Positions 1-9,285 of a stretch of 64,000 nucleotides of DNA are shown here, piece after piece. The notes below the pieces were generated by a model. That model made no database searches, was not told where the DNA came from, and was given only the letters and a program-made list of their open reading frames with translations. The stretch is from CBDEGR01 sp965237895 (GTDB lineage Bacteria > Acidobacteriota > Terriglobia > UBA7540 > JAPUME01). The number at the start of each line of letters is the position of its first letter. Within the stretch, counting starts at the first letter, position 1. Location of the stretch: contig CBDEGR010000001.1 of assembly GCA_965237895.1 (NCBI GenBank), positions 186,001 to 250,000 of the forward strand. Direction: 5' to 3'. A program made the position numbers and the translations under genes.

Positions 1-85
1 GCTCGCCGGTGCGGTGATAGCGGAGCGGAACCATTTCCCGGCTTCGGTAGGGGGATCCGCAGCGGAGGAGAGGAATATGAATCAT
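1..85 (-). CDS. Acyl-CoA reductase / aldehyde dehydrogenase-like protein, N-terminus only
   Basis: A 28-codon open frame starts with ATG at 85-83 and runs off the left edge. Its ATG overlaps the TGA stop of the upstream ligase gene (TGATG), so translational coupling is likely. The peptide begins MIHIPLLRCGSPYRS and ends near HRTGE. That resembles the start of LuxC/aldehyde-dehydrogenase-like proteins that often follow PaaK-like ligases, which would give an activate-then-reduce pair. The family assignment rests on a short stretch and is an inference; the tight coupling is seen directly. Confidence 0.5.
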   Translation of the reverse strand, partial: MIHIPLLRCGSPYRSREMVPLRYHRTGE

Positions 86-1185
86 CAGTAGACGCCCTCG
101 ACGACGGCTCCCTGCATTCCTTTGAAAGGCCGCACATTCCGCAGCCCATCCCATGGGTAGAGCTCAATCGGAGCTTCGCGTTCCGCCTGATCGCGCTCCA
201 GAAAGTTCGGCATGAAGAATTCTTTGGTCAATGTCGTCAACCGCACGCGCCCGGTTTTGCCGTACTCGACGATGCGTTCCGGATTGTCCGGGTCGACGAT
301 CTCCACCGCTGCACGCGGCGAGGGAGGATAGTAGATTACCGCGTACTCGTCGGCCGGGTGGAACGGTTTATGGCAGGCCAAGCCCATCAGAGTATTGCCG
401 TAGGTGGGTGCCAGGTAAGCGCCTTCCACCAATTCCTCCCGCGCGAAGCGGTAAAACTGCGGGGTGATCTCCGTGCCCCCGCAGAAGACGCCGGTAATCC
501 CCATTTTTTTCAAAGAGACCTTATCGCAGAGGGCTTCGAGCAGCTTCGGCGTGGTGAACAGGCAGCGGATGTCCGGGTGCGCGCCGAGCAAAGTAAGGCC
601 CTGCTCGATGACGTGCGCTTTATAGGCGGCGACACCTTGCTGGTCGTTCGCTTTCATCCGCTTGATCACCCAGCGCGGGTCGAAGTCCACATGGAAGCAG
701 ATGCCGCCGCGCACCTGCGCCAAGTGCTCCACAGCCAGCCGCAGCCGCCGTGGTCCGGAGGGGCCGAGCGAGAGCCAGTCTGACCCGGGCGGGAAAAATT
801 CGTCCGGCAGGGTTTTGCTGAAGTCCGAGTAGTCGATACGGAAATCGTCAATGTTGATGCGGCTCTTGGGGACGCCGGTGCTCCCCCCTGTCTCAAAGAT
901 GGAGACGGGCCGGTCGGCGTAGGCCTTTGGTACCCAGCGGCGCACCGGGCCGCCGCGCAGCCACTTATCCTGAAATAATCCGAAGCGCCGGAGGTCGGCG
1001 TACGCTTGAATCTCTTGGCGCGGGTCCCAGTCGAGTTTTGCGGCCTGTTCCAGCCAGAAGGGGCAGCCGGTGGCCGGGTCGAAGTGCCAAGCGACGACCT
1101 CGCGCACCCAGGCGTCCAATTTTTCCCGTGCTTCAGCGACTTTGTCGTTGCGGGCGGTATGGGTTTCAGTCGGTGTGGCGCTCAT
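85..1185 (-). CDS. PaaK-like AMP-dependent ligase (acyl-adenylating enzyme)
   Basis: Soluble protein of 366 residues. The segment ETGGSTGVPKS near residues 98-108 is the phosphate-binding loop of AMP-dependent synthetases, and a later GGTEITP segment fits the adenylate site of the phenylacetate-CoA ligase/CapK branch. The protein is shorter than typical PaaK (about 430) and lacks an obvious full C-terminal lid domain, so it may only adenylate, or may hand its acyl group to the downstream partner. It is the fourth gene of a minus-strand operon, 18 nt after a beta-propeller gene and overlapping the next gene by one base. The natural substrate cannot be read from the sequence. Confidence 0.75.
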   Translation of the reverse strand: MSATPTETHTARNDKVAEAREKLDAWVREVVAWHFDPATGCPFWLEQAAKLDWDPRQEIQAYADLRRFGLFQDKWLRGGPVRRWVPKAYADRPVSIFETGGSTGVPKSRINIDDFRIDYSDFSKTLPDEFFPPGSDWLSLGPSGPRRLRLAVEHLAQVRGGICFHVDFDPRWVIKRMKANDQQGVAAYKAHVIEQGLTLLGAHPDIRCLFTTPKLLEALCDKVSLKKMGITGVFCGGTEITPQFYRFAREELVEGAYLAPTYGNTLMGLACHKPFHPADEYAVIYYPPSPRAAVEIVDPDNPERIVEYGKTGRVRLTTLTKEFFMPNFLERDQAEREAPIELYPWDGLRNVRPFKGMQGAVVEGVY

Positions 1186-1203
1186 GTTTGGTTCATCGGT
1201 CTT

Positions 1204-2658
1204 CTATTTTGCGATAGCGTAAAGATGCGAACGGGTCATGACGTAGAGCGTCCCGTTGGCCGCCACCGGCGTCCCGTAGACGGAATTCCCCAGGTTCATC
1301 TCCGCCAGCAGCTTTTTCTCTTTTGCGGCCGCCAGGACTGTTACGTCGCCGTCCTCGTCCCCGATGTAGACCTTTCCGTCCACCACGTAGGGCGAACCCC
1401 AGGCGGCGGCCAGCAGGTCGTGCTCCCAATGTTTCTTGCCGGTTTCAAGATCAATGCAGTGGAGGTATCCCGTGAGGTTGGCGGCAAAGAGCAGCCCGTC
1501 GTGGATGGCGACGCTGGAGATGCTGCGCCGGAAGTCGTAGTGCCAGACCAGGGCGGATGTTGTGATATCGCCGCGTTTTGTCGCGTCGATGGCCCACAGA
1601 TGGCCTACACCTTCGCCGTGCTCGGGGTCCTGGCCGACGTTGATGAAGACCTTGTTGTCGTAGACCACGGGCGTCGCGATCAGATTATTCTTGTCGCCGC
1701 GCCCGCCCTTCCATTCCGAACCCTTCGGGTTGCAATCGAATTTCCAGAGCAGCTTGCCGGTCTTCGGGTCAAAGGCGTAGAGCAGGCCGTCGCCGCCGGG
1801 GAAGATCACCTGCGGTGTGCTGTCGATGACGCCGTAAACGGCCGAGGACCACTGCCCGTGCATGATGTTCTCCCCCGGGGAGAGGTCCTCCCAGACCAAC
1901 TCGCCCGTATGCCGGTTGACGGCAATGAAGCTGGGAGCCACGGGTACGGGAATGTTGATGTGTCCCTCATCCACGCCGTTCGACGTGCAGATAAAGATCA
2001 AATCGCCCACCACGAGCGGAGAGCTGGTGGCCAGGTTATGCGGGAAGACGCCGAGTTCCTCGATCATGTCGAGTTTCCAGACGACGTCGGCGTCGATTCC
2101 CGATTTATCCGTCTCCTCGGTGTAGGGGCCGTCGTTCTCTTTATCCTGAAAGCCTTCCGTATCGAGGGCGACCAGTTCGCAGCGGTTCGAGACGTAGTAG
2201 AGCCGGTCGCCGACCACGGCCGGCGAGGAGCAGACGCCCTGCTCGGGCCAGTCGTTGACGCGCCCGGCGGCCAGCTTGGTCGAGGTGGCCTGCCAGAGGA
2301 ACTTGCCGTCGGATTCGCGGAAGCACATCACGATGCCCCTGTCACCGGTCAATTTCGGGTTCCGCATTTTTTCGTTGTTCGTCCCGACGTAGACCTTTCC
2401 GTTCGAGACCACTACGTTGCCGTAGGACTGCGACCCGAGCGCCGCCACCCACTTGACGTTCTTCCCCGTCTCGATGTCCCAATCCTGCGGGATGCCGGTT
2501 TCGCCCGAGACCATATTCCGCGTCGGCTCGCCGCCCCACATGGGCCAGTCGGCGGCCCGCGCCAGTGCGAGCGTCAGCGTCATCAAAGACGCGAAGGCCA
2601 GAGCGGTCGAAATCAGCGTAAGCGAAGAGAGCATTTTTCTTTCGTGGCTTGCTTTCAT
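1204..2658 (-). CDS. Secreted PQQ-type beta-propeller protein
   Basis: 484 residues with a signal peptide (hydrophobic run about residues 9-35, cleavage likely after ALARA). The mature start ADWPMWGGEPTRN is the usual opening of PQQ-like/BamB-like propellers. Repeated blades contain G-x-(L/V)-x-W and 'AxDxxTGKxLW' signatures (for example ETGKNVKW, KTGKLLWKF, ETGKKHWEH). It should fold as an eight-bladed propeller in the periplasm or outside the cell. There is no cytochrome motif, so enzyme activity is not assured; a binding or scaffold role is equally possible. Its ATG overlaps the stop of the preceding propeller gene by 4 nt (ATGA). Confidence 0.8.
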   Translation of the reverse strand: MKASHERKMLSSLTLISTALAFASLMTLTLALARAADWPMWGGEPTRNMVSGETGIPQDWDIETGKNVKWVAALGSQSYGNVVVSNGKVYVGTNNEKMRNPKLTGDRGIVMCFRESDGKFLWQATSTKLAAGRVNDWPEQGVCSSPAVVGDRLYYVSNRCELVALDTEGFQDKENDGPYTEETDKSGIDADVVWKLDMIEELGVFPHNLATSSPLVVGDLIFICTSNGVDEGHINIPVPVAPSFIAVNRHTGELVWEDLSPGENIMHGQWSSAVYGVIDSTPQVIFPGGDGLLYAFDPKTGKLLWKFDCNPKGSEWKGGRGDKNNLIATPVVYDNKVFINVGQDPEHGEGVGHLWAIDATKRGDITTSALVWHYDFRRSISSVAIHDGLLFAANLTGYLHCIDLETGKKHWEHDLLAAAWGSPYVVDGKVYIGDEDGDVTVLAAAKEKKLLAEMNLGNSVYGTPVAANGTLYVMTRSHLYAIAK

Positions 2659-4922
2659 GGGGTATTCTTCGTTACCAGGATGTTGTCATAGAAAATATCG
2701 GCGCTCGACCATCCGTAAATGCCCGGACTGCCTTCGCGGTTGGGCCGGGGGTCTTCGACCTCAAGGGTCCAGTTTTTCGGCTCGGGTTCTTCCCGCGGCC
2801 ACACCTTGCCGCGAATCACGGCTTGGGAGTCGGTCGCGTTAACCCGCATCTTCATACGATACCAGACGTCCGGCTTGCTCGTGAAGGGGATCGTCTTCGC
2901 CATGCGCAGCTCTGAGTGCCAGGAGCGAATTTGAAGTTCCTGCCGAGCGAGTTTAATGTTCAATACATAGCGGTTGGCGATGACCCCCATGTCGGGTGAG
3001 CGTCGCCGCCGCGCGGCGGCCTTCATGTCCGCCTGGACGGTGTAGCCGGACATGGCAGGTTGGCCGATAAAGACGCTGGTCCGCCAGAAGCGGGGATTCC
3101 GGCTCAGTTTCTTGAGAACGCGGTTCCCGTTTTGCTCCTCTTCCTCCACCACAAATTTGCCCGGAGCGGCAATCCAGTGCGCCGGAACCTTGCCGACTTC
3201 CACGCCCTCAAAATCCTCTTGCAAGGGAATCGGCGGGATAACGCGCACGCGGGCGGAAGCTGCGAGGTCGCCTGCTTTTACGGTTAGGGAACCGGCCTGA
3301 GGGGTGTTCTCGTGGGAAACTTCAAATTTACCCTTCTGAAGATTCCCCTTCAGATTCTGAAGGCTCCATTCGGCTTTTACCTTGCCCAGCGCACGACCCT
3401 TGGCGTCGAATGCGCGGACCTTAAAGGTTCTGCTTTGGCCCGGCTGGAGCACGACTTCGGCCGGGGTAACCTGAAGATGCGCCGGCGGAGTGTTGTCTCG
3501 CGGACGGCCCTCGGAGGGTTGCTTGGGCATGGAGCCGCGTTTCGCCTGAGCCCCCTTTTTTCCTATGCAGTAGAGAGCGTTTCGCGTCAATAGATATAGG
3601 CGTCCGTTGGCGATGGCGGGCGAGGAGTTGATCTGTACGGCTGCGCCGGTTGTGGTGAGGAACTCTTCCTTGTCCAGAATTTCGCAGTCGTTTTCGCCGG
3701 GCTTGAGGATGTAAAACTTGCCGTCCACCTCGCTCACATAGATCTTGCCGTCGGCCCAGACGGGGGAGCCTTTCTGCACGGTTCCGATGCTCTGCTTCCA
3801 GAGTTCCCGGCCCGTGGCCGAGTCGAAGGCATGGAGGTTCGCCGAGTTATCGACGTGATAGAGTTTCCCGTCATGGACGGCCGGAGAGGCATAGCCCGAC
3901 ACGAAGCCGTCCACCTTCCAGACTTCGTGTGTCTCGGTCACATCCCCGGTGCCGGTGGCGTCGATGGCGACCAGGCGGCCCATGGCGGTGCTCGAGTCCA
4001 CGTTCTCTTCGCTGTGCGAGGCGTAGACGCGGTTGCCCTCGACCACCACCGAAGAGTTGATGCCGCGTTTCGAGAGACGAAAGCCCCAAACCTTTTCGCC
4101 CGTGCGCACCTTCATCGCATAGACGGCACCGTCGGCGTTTCCGGCAATCAGCAGCCGTTGGCCGTTAATGACGGTGACGACGGGGACGGAGTAGTTGGTA
4201 TCGAGCGGGCGGCCGCCGGGCTGCGAGACCCAGACCTGTTCTCCCGTCTTCTTATCGAAGGCAAAGTAGCGGTGCGCGCCGCGCGCCTGGTTCCCCCATC
4301 CGGCGCTCAGATAACTGAGGATGACCAGGTTTTCGTCCACCACTGGCGTATGCGTCCGTCCGCCGTAGCCGGAGATGCGCCCGTACTCCTCGGTGAGCGA
4401 CCGCTCCCAGATGACCTTGCCGTCCTTGTCAAGGCAGAGGAAGATGCCGCCGATGCCGTGCGCGTAAATGTAGCCGGTCTCAGGGTCGGCGGCGAGGCTC
4501 GACCAGCCGACGCGGTGCCACGGAATGTCGGTAAGGAAGACGTTGAAGCCGTGCTCCCAGAGGACCTTGCCGGTCTTGGCGTCGAGGCAGACGATGCGCT
4601 CATGGTAGTGGAGCTTCTCCTTGCCGCCCAGCGTGATGATGTAGACCCGCTCGTTCAACACCACCGGCGTCGAGCGCCCGCCGATGGGAGCCTTCCAGAG
4701 CAGGTTTTCGCCGTCGGGGGACCAGGAATCGACCAAGCCGGTCTCGCGTGACACGCCGGTCTGCTCCGGCCCGCGCCACCCGTGCCATTCGGGTTCTTTA
4801 TGGGAAGCCCCTCCATGGGCCGCAGACGCCTTGCTCACACTTCGAAATGTGAATGTCCCTCCCCATCCGCCAAGAAGGATTGCCGTAAAGGTCAGACCCA
4901 GCCAGGAATTTTTTCTTTTCAT
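2655..4922 (-). CDS. Secreted PQQ-type beta-propeller with C-terminal Ig-like and lectin-like domains
   Basis: 755 residues. A signal or anchor segment (about 8-35) is followed by EWHGWRGPEQTGVS, the usual start of these propellers, and blades carrying TGKVLWEH, TGEQVWVS, TGEKVWGF and TGRELWKQ to about residue 455. A proline-rich linker follows, then an Ig-like segment (about 485-565, starting LQVTPAEVVLQPG) and a final domain (about 570-755, LQEDFEGVEVGKVPAHW onward) that looks like the concanavalin/DUF1080-like fold. The extra domains suggest binding to a polymer or surface. It lies between two other propeller genes: 15 nt after the first and overlapping the next by 4 nt. Confidence 0.8.
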   Translation of the reverse strand: MKRKNSWLGLTFTAILLGGWGGTFTFRSVSKASAAHGGASHKEPEWHGWRGPEQTGVSRETGLVDSWSPDGENLLWKAPIGGRSTPVVLNERVYIITLGGKEKLHYHERIVCLDAKTGKVLWEHGFNVFLTDIPWHRVGWSSLAADPETGYIYAHGIGGIFLCLDKDGKVIWERSLTEEYGRISGYGGRTHTPVVDENLVILSYLSAGWGNQARGAHRYFAFDKKTGEQVWVSQPGGRPLDTNYSVPVVTVINGQRLLIAGNADGAVYAMKVRTGEKVWGFRLSKRGINSSVVVEGNRVYASHSEENVDSSTAMGRLVAIDATGTGDVTETHEVWKVDGFVSGYASPAVHDGKLYHVDNSANLHAFDSATGRELWKQSIGTVQKGSPVWADGKIYVSEVDGKFYILKPGENDCEILDKEEFLTTTGAAVQINSSPAIANGRLYLLTRNALYCIGKKGAQAKRGSMPKQPSEGRPRDNTPPAHLQVTPAEVVLQPGQSRTFKVRAFDAKGRALGKVKAEWSLQNLKGNLQKGKFEVSHENTPQAGSLTVKAGDLAASARVRVIPPIPLQEDFEGVEVGKVPAHWIAAPGKFVVEEEEQNGNRVLKKLSRNPRFWRTSVFIGQPAMSGYTVQADMKAAARRRRSPDMGVIANRYVLNIKLARQELQIRSWHSELRMAKTIPFTSKPDVWYRMKMRVNATDSQAVIRGKVWPREEPEPKNWTLEVEDPRPNREGSPGIYGWSSADIFYDNILVTKNTP

Positions 4923-4937
4923 TGTTATCTTCCGGTT

Positions 4938-6209
4938 TTAATTTCTTGATGCTCCAATCGAATAAAGCGCGTGGTCCGAGCGGAGGAAGATCTGTCCGTT
5001 TGACACGGCCGGTGTCGCCATCGAGCGTTCTTCCATGTCGTTTACGCCGAGCAGTTTGTATTCGGAACCGGCTTCCAGCACCGAAATTTTGCCTTCTTCG
5101 CTCGTCATATAGATTTTTCCGTCGGCATAGATGGGGCTGGAATAATATTCCCCGCCCGCCGGCAGCCGCTGCTGCCAGGCGACTTCTCCCGTCTTGGCGT
5201 TCAAGCAAGTGGCCACGCCGCCGTTGCGCACGGCGTAGAGATAATCTCCTACGACGAGGGGCGAAGGAACGTACGGCGCGCCGCGATCGTATTTCCAGGC
5301 GACGTGCGAATCGGTGATGTCGCCCTTGCCGCCGGGCCGAATCGCCAAAAAGACGCTGCCGCCCGGTCCGTTCGAGGTGACGAACAGCAGACCGTGGGCG
5401 GCCACGGGGGTCGGGTTGACCCAGCGCGTCAGTCCGCGGCAGGTCCAATGCTCTTGGCCGGTTTCCGGGTCATAGGACGTCACCTTGTAGCTGCCGCTCA
5501 CCACCAGTTCCGTCCGTCCGTTCGCCTTCCAGAGCATGGGCGTCGTATACCCACGCCGGAAGCCGGAGCGCGACGTGCGCCACTTCCGCTTGCCGGTCTT
5601 CTTATCGAGTGCCAGCAGGTAGGAGTCTTCGTCGTTGTCCAAATTTTTGATCAGGGTGTCGCCGTAAAGAATCGGCGAGCTGGCGCTGGCCCAGGCGTTG
5701 TCATAAGGGCCCAGAGGCAACTCCCACTTCTTGTTTCCCTCCAGGTCGTAGCAGATCAGCCCATAGGAGCCGAAGTAGAAGTAGACGCGCTCACCGTCGG
5801 TCACCGGCGTCGGGGAGGCCGGACTGTTCGTATCGTGTGTTTCTTCGATGCCTTTCGCCGGAACCTCTCTTTTCCAGAGAATACTTCCGTCGCGCGCGCT
5901 GAGGGCCATAGCCCACAATTTGCCCGTAGTACCTCCGAACAGCCGCCGCAGGCTGAAGGCGCCGTCCCCCGCCTCGAAAGCGGTGAGGAAGATCTTGTCG
6001 CCCCAAACGGCGGGCGAGGAGTGCCCCGGGCCGGGCAGCTCCGTACGCCAGCGCACGTTTTCCGTACGGCTCCATTTGACCGGAATGTCTTTTTCTCCGG
6101 AGATGCCGGTGGCGTTCGGTCCCCGGAACTGGGGCCAGTTTTCCGCCTGGAGTTGGGGGAGGAGTAGGAATGAACCGAGGAGGACGGAGAGAAGAATGTT
6201 TCCCTTCAT
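4938..6209 (-). CDS. Secreted PQQ-type beta-propeller protein, first gene of the operon
   Basis: 423 residues with a clear signal peptide (MKGNILLSVLLGSFLLL, cleavage after LQA). The mature protein begins ENWPQFRGPNATGIS, a widespread signature of PQQ-like propellers in Acidobacteria and Planctomycetes. Blade motifs include RDGSILWKR, KTGKRKWRT, ETGQEHWTC and KTGEVAWQQ. It is the promoter-proximal gene of the 6.2-to-0 kb minus-strand operon. The three propellers differ enough in sequence not to be recent copies. Function beyond a secreted propeller is unknown. Confidence 0.8.
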   Translation of the reverse strand: MKGNILLSVLLGSFLLLPQLQAENWPQFRGPNATGISGEKDIPVKWSRTENVRWRTELPGPGHSSPAVWGDKIFLTAFEAGDGAFSLRRLFGGTTGKLWAMALSARDGSILWKREVPAKGIEETHDTNSPASPTPVTDGERVYFYFGSYGLICYDLEGNKKWELPLGPYDNAWASASSPILYGDTLIKNLDNDEDSYLLALDKKTGKRKWRTSRSGFRRGYTTPMLWKANGRTELVVSGSYKVTSYDPETGQEHWTCRGLTRWVNPTPVAAHGLLFVTSNGPGGSVFLAIRPGGKGDITDSHVAWKYDRGAPYVPSPLVVGDYLYAVRNGGVATCLNAKTGEVAWQQRLPAGGEYYSSPIYADGKIYMTSEEGKISVLEAGSEYKLLGVNDMEERSMATPAVSNGQIFLRSDHALYSIGASRN

Positions 6210-6275
6210 AGCCTACGCACCTTTCCCGTGCGAATCTGCTTCGCTGAGGTTTTTCTATATTACTCGATTTTTATT

Positions 6276-6515
6276 CTAAAAGCCTTCGGCGAAACGGGTC
6301 AGCCGTTCGTAGTCGAGGCGGGATTCGTTCCCTTTTTCGTCGAAATCATTCCATCTGGCGCTGACGGCCTTGGCGTATTTCATCAACTTGCGTACGGGTT
6401 GATAGACGTCCGTGCCTTCGTCGAAGTTACCAAAATCAGGCAGGGTGCTGAAGGTGGGCGAATTGACGCCTTCATCTCCTTTCTTGCTGGCGGCAGGTTT
6501 TCGATTTGAATCCTC
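6276..6515 (-). pseudogene. C-terminal remnant of a TIM-barrel sugar phosphate isomerase/epimerase
   Basis: This frame has no good start but reads as coding. Segments NSPTFSTLPDFGNF, VRKLMKYAKAVSA and NDFDEKGNESRLDYERL match the C-terminal part of xylose-isomerase-like TIM barrels, followed by a TAG at 6276-6278. The last barrel strand and everything upstream of about residue 'KKGDEGVNSP' are missing. It sits just upstream of the propeller operon on the same strand and is probably what a deletion left behind. It also accounts for most of the otherwise empty 6210-6697 gap. Confidence 0.5.
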
Positions 6516-6697
6516 TTGCTTACCATAGTCCCGGCCGGAATACCAAACAGTTTGTATCGGCAGTTTTGGGTTGGCGGAAGGCCTCCCGGCGGTGTATGTT
6601 TTTGCCGTCTCCGCAATCCTGTTTCGAGGGACCTATAACGCCCGGTGGGGTGCGGAGTTGGGAACCTGAACGGAGGGTGGCCTGAACGGGGGATGGA

Positions 6698-7498
6698 ATG
6701 TTGAAACAAAAGATCAAGGGAGAAAAGCCGGGGAAGCTGTTCTTGATCCCCGACAGATTTAAAGAGCAGGTCGCCTTGGTGGTGGGAGGCGCGCAGGGCA
6801 TCGGCAAGGCGGTTGCCGTGCGTCTTGCCCGGGAAGGGGCTCGGCTGATGATCGCCGATATTGATCGAAAAAAAATATCGGAAACGAAAAAGGAGATCGC
6901 CGCGTTCGGCGGAGATGTCCATACCCTTGTGTGTGACGTCCGTCGCACCGCTCAGGTTCAAAAAACTGTCCGACAAACCCTCGCCCGGCATCGGCGCGTG
7001 GATATTCTTATGTACATTGCGGGCGTGGGCAAGGTCGTTCCGCTCACCAAGACCACCGACCGCTTTTGGGACGAGACGATGGACATCAACCTGAAAGGGG
7101 CCTTCCTCTTCGCTCGTGAAATTGCCCCGCACATGATCCGCCGCAAGCGCGGCAAGATGGTCTTCATGGCCTCCACCAATTCCTGGGAGGGCGAGCCGGA
7201 ACTGGCTCCCTACAATGCCTCGAAGGCGGGGCTCTTTCTGCTGGGGAAGACGTTGGCGCGCGAGCTCGGCCCGCACGGCATCAACGTCAACTGTGTCGGC
7301 CCCGGGTTCATTCGCACGCGATTGACCGCGCCCATCATCAAGACTCCCTTTTTCGCAAAAAAATACGCCACCGCGATTCCCCTCGGACGGCTCGGTTGGC
7401 CGGAAGACATCGCCGGCCCGGCGACGTTCCTCGCCTCGCGCGACGCCGATTATGTAAACGGCGTCCTGCTCTTCGTCGACGGCGGGCAGTTGGCGTGA
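6698..7498 (+). CDS. Short-chain dehydrogenase/reductase (SDR), FabG-like
   Basis: 266 residues. The NAD(P) loop is GGAQGIG (30-36) instead of the usual TGxxxGIG. The other catalytic residues are in place: N131 (NLKG), S159, Y172 and K176 in YNASK, and NVNCVGPGFIRT follows. A C-terminal NGVLLFVDGGQ is typical of classical SDRs. D55 after the second strand (ADID) suggests NAD(H) preference. It is probably a cytosolic oxidoreductase on a hydroxy- or keto-compound; the substrate is unknown. The basic N-terminal tail of about 22 residues is unusually long. It stands alone on the plus strand. Confidence 0.85.
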   Translation: MLKQKIKGEKPGKLFLIPDRFKEQVALVVGGAQGIGKAVAVRLAREGARLMIADIDRKKISETKKEIAAFGGDVHTLVCDVRRTAQVQKTVRQTLARHRRVDILMYIAGVGKVVPLTKTTDRFWDETMDINLKGAFLFAREIAPHMIRRKRGKMVFMASTNSWEGEPELAPYNASKAGLFLLGKTLARELGPHGINVNCVGPGFIRTRLTAPIIKTPFFAKKYATAIPLGRLGWPEDIAGPATFLASRDADYVNGVLLFVDGGQLA

Positions 7499-7638
7499 AT
7501 AGAAATGCCCGGGGAGAGTGCGTCCACTGCTTACCGCGAATCGGCTCAAGTGGGCCGAAAAAGAATGATTTTCACATGCTTCAGTTACAACCAAGGAGCT
7601 AATGGAACGTCCTGCAGGACAAGGGACAATGCCCGACA

Positions 7639-8112
7639 GTGCCCAAGCAAGGGCTGGCTCGGCGTTGCCTAATAGGTGAGGATTGCTCCAATAACTCTAT
7701 CAGCAGAGGTCATCAAAATCGTGGGTTCGTTATTGAGGTGTCGATAGTGACAAGAAGTGCTGAAGATGTCCGCGAAAAGGAACTGGCGGCGAAAGGCAAA
7801 TTATTAAGGAGTGATTTCGATGGAGCCATAGCTGATGCCACTCGCGCCATCGAACTGAACCCATCAAACTTCTGGGCATACGGCACCAGAGGAGCGGCTA
7901 AGGCACGGAAGGGTCTCCGCAAAGATGCTCTCGCCGACTTTGGTCAAGCCATCAAGATTAACCCCGAATATGCTTTTGGTCTTGGTATGCGCGGTTACAC
8001 GTTGATTGGACTGGGCAAAAGAAAACAAGCCGTGGGCGACATCGCAAAGGCGATCTCACTTGACCCATCTCTTTTGCCCTTAATGGATGTTCTTAAAGAA
8101 ACTATTGAGTAA
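7639..8112 (+). CDS. Small tetratricopeptide-repeat protein
   Basis: Up to 157 residues. From about 7760 the protein is three TPR units: DFDGAIADATRAIELNPSN, LRKDALADFGQAIKINPEY and KRKQAVGDIAKAISLDPS, each with the small/large residue pattern of TPR helices. The start is uncertain: GTG at 7639 opens a long unstructured leader, while GTG at 7738 would give a 124-residue protein; neither has a good ribosome binding site. No signal peptide is visible. It is likely a protein-interaction module or a surviving piece of a larger TPR protein, and could be a gene remnant. Confidence 0.55.
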   Translation: MPKQGLARRCLIGEDCSNNSISRGHQNRGFVIEVSIVTRSAEDVREKELAAKGKLLRSDFDGAIADATRAIELNPSNFWAYGTRGAAKARKGLRKDALADFGQAIKINPEYAFGLGMRGYTLIGLGKRKQAVGDIAKAISLDPSLLPLMDVLKETIE

Positions 8113-8271
8113 GCTGTTAGGCTCTATGAGCTGCCGCGGCCGATCGATGCAGCCCACTTAGCGGGCCAGCCGTGGGAGGAGATAGAACCGCGCAACCGGA
8201 CTACGGGTTGTGCGCTACCTCGGGTCTGCTCACCTTAATTTAGAGCTGCAACTCCGAGAGAACTTCTTCCG

Positions 8272-9202
8272 TTATTTAGATGGTGGGGGAATTTGTGTCT
8301 CCTTTGCCTTGCGGATGAGTGGAAGTGCGGCTGAAACGGTAATGACGCAGAGCACGGTATAGAAGGCGCTGGGGACGGCGCCGGCTTCGCCGAGATGAGC
8401 AAGGGCAAGGACGGAGCCGAGGCCGGCGTTCTGCATTCCCACTTCAATGACAAGCGTGCGCCGCTGTTGGGCCGGCCAGCGCAGCAACTTGGCGGCGGCG
8501 AACGCCAGCGAATAGCCCGACAGGTTCAATCTCACCATGGCGGCGGCAAGCGTTGGGCCGATGTTGGTCAAGTGCGCCCGGTTGCCGGCCACGACAACGA
8601 GAATAATCAGCACGATGGAAACCGATGCGATCCCTCGCCGCCGCGCGGTCCCACCAGCCGGGGATTTTTGCCTTGAGATGGCGCGTTACGATTCCGGCGG
8701 CGACGGGCAGGACGACCATCCACACGGCGCTCCAGGCGAGCGCGGCAACGGGCACCTCGAGACGTGTATCGGCCAGCAGCGGCAGCCAGAAGGCAAGAAT
8801 CAGCGGGCAGGTGAGCGTGGCGACGGTCGTCATGGTGACGGAGAGAATCAGATCGCCCCGCAAGAGCAGCGTCATCACGTTCGACGCCATCGCCCCCGGC
8901 ATGCAGCCGACCAGAATGACGCCGACGCGCACCATCGGCTCGTCGAAGGCAAACGAGATGGCCCAGGCCGTAAGCGGCATCACGGTGTATTGCACGAGCA
9001 GGCCTAGCAGAGTGCGCGCGGGGTTTCTTCGAAAGACGCGAACCTGCTCGGGGCGTACCAGCGTACCGACGAAGAACATCGTGGCGGCGAAGCCGGGCTG
9101 CAAGATCGGGCGCAGCCACAAGACCGGCCCCGGGAAAGCCAGCGCCAAGGCTGTTCCGAAAAGAATTCCGATCAGAATGAGCATGCAGGCTCCTGCTGGC
9201 AT
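8272..9202 (-). pseudogene. Bile acid:sodium symporter (BASS) family transporter, frameshifted
   Basis: The N-terminal frame (9202 down to about 8645) has hydrophobic helices and the BASS segment VGCMPGAMASNVMT, then after KIPGWWDRAA it turns into non-hydrophobic sequence. The adjoining frame takes over with GIASVSIVLIILVVVAGN and continues through GMQNAGLGSVLAL to a stop at 8272. A one-base change in the GC-rich tract 8631-8650 would join them into a roughly 310-residue protein with about ten membrane segments, the usual BASS size. So this is either a very recent pseudogene or a base-call error. The family carries organic anions with sodium; the substrate is not predictable. Confidence 0.75.
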
Positions 9203-9285
9203 GCCGCCGAGCGGCCGGCGGTTTTGCGCAGCGTGAGGGTTTCCCAGAGCGAACGGAAGGGAGAGAAGGCGGACACCGGGGCCCC

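Noticed and set aside
1006..2691. A 561-codon plus-strand frame opposite the propeller gene
   Set aside because: It is the antisense of a well-supported propeller gene, has no start signals or family motifs and arises from GC-rich codon structure.
6383..7594. A 403-codon minus-strand frame over the SDR gene
   Set aside because: Shadow of the SDR, whose catalytic residues are all present on the other strand.
8631..8650. Programmed frameshift in the BASS gene
   Set aside because: No slippery heptamer or following structure typical of programmed shifts, and the family is not known to use them.
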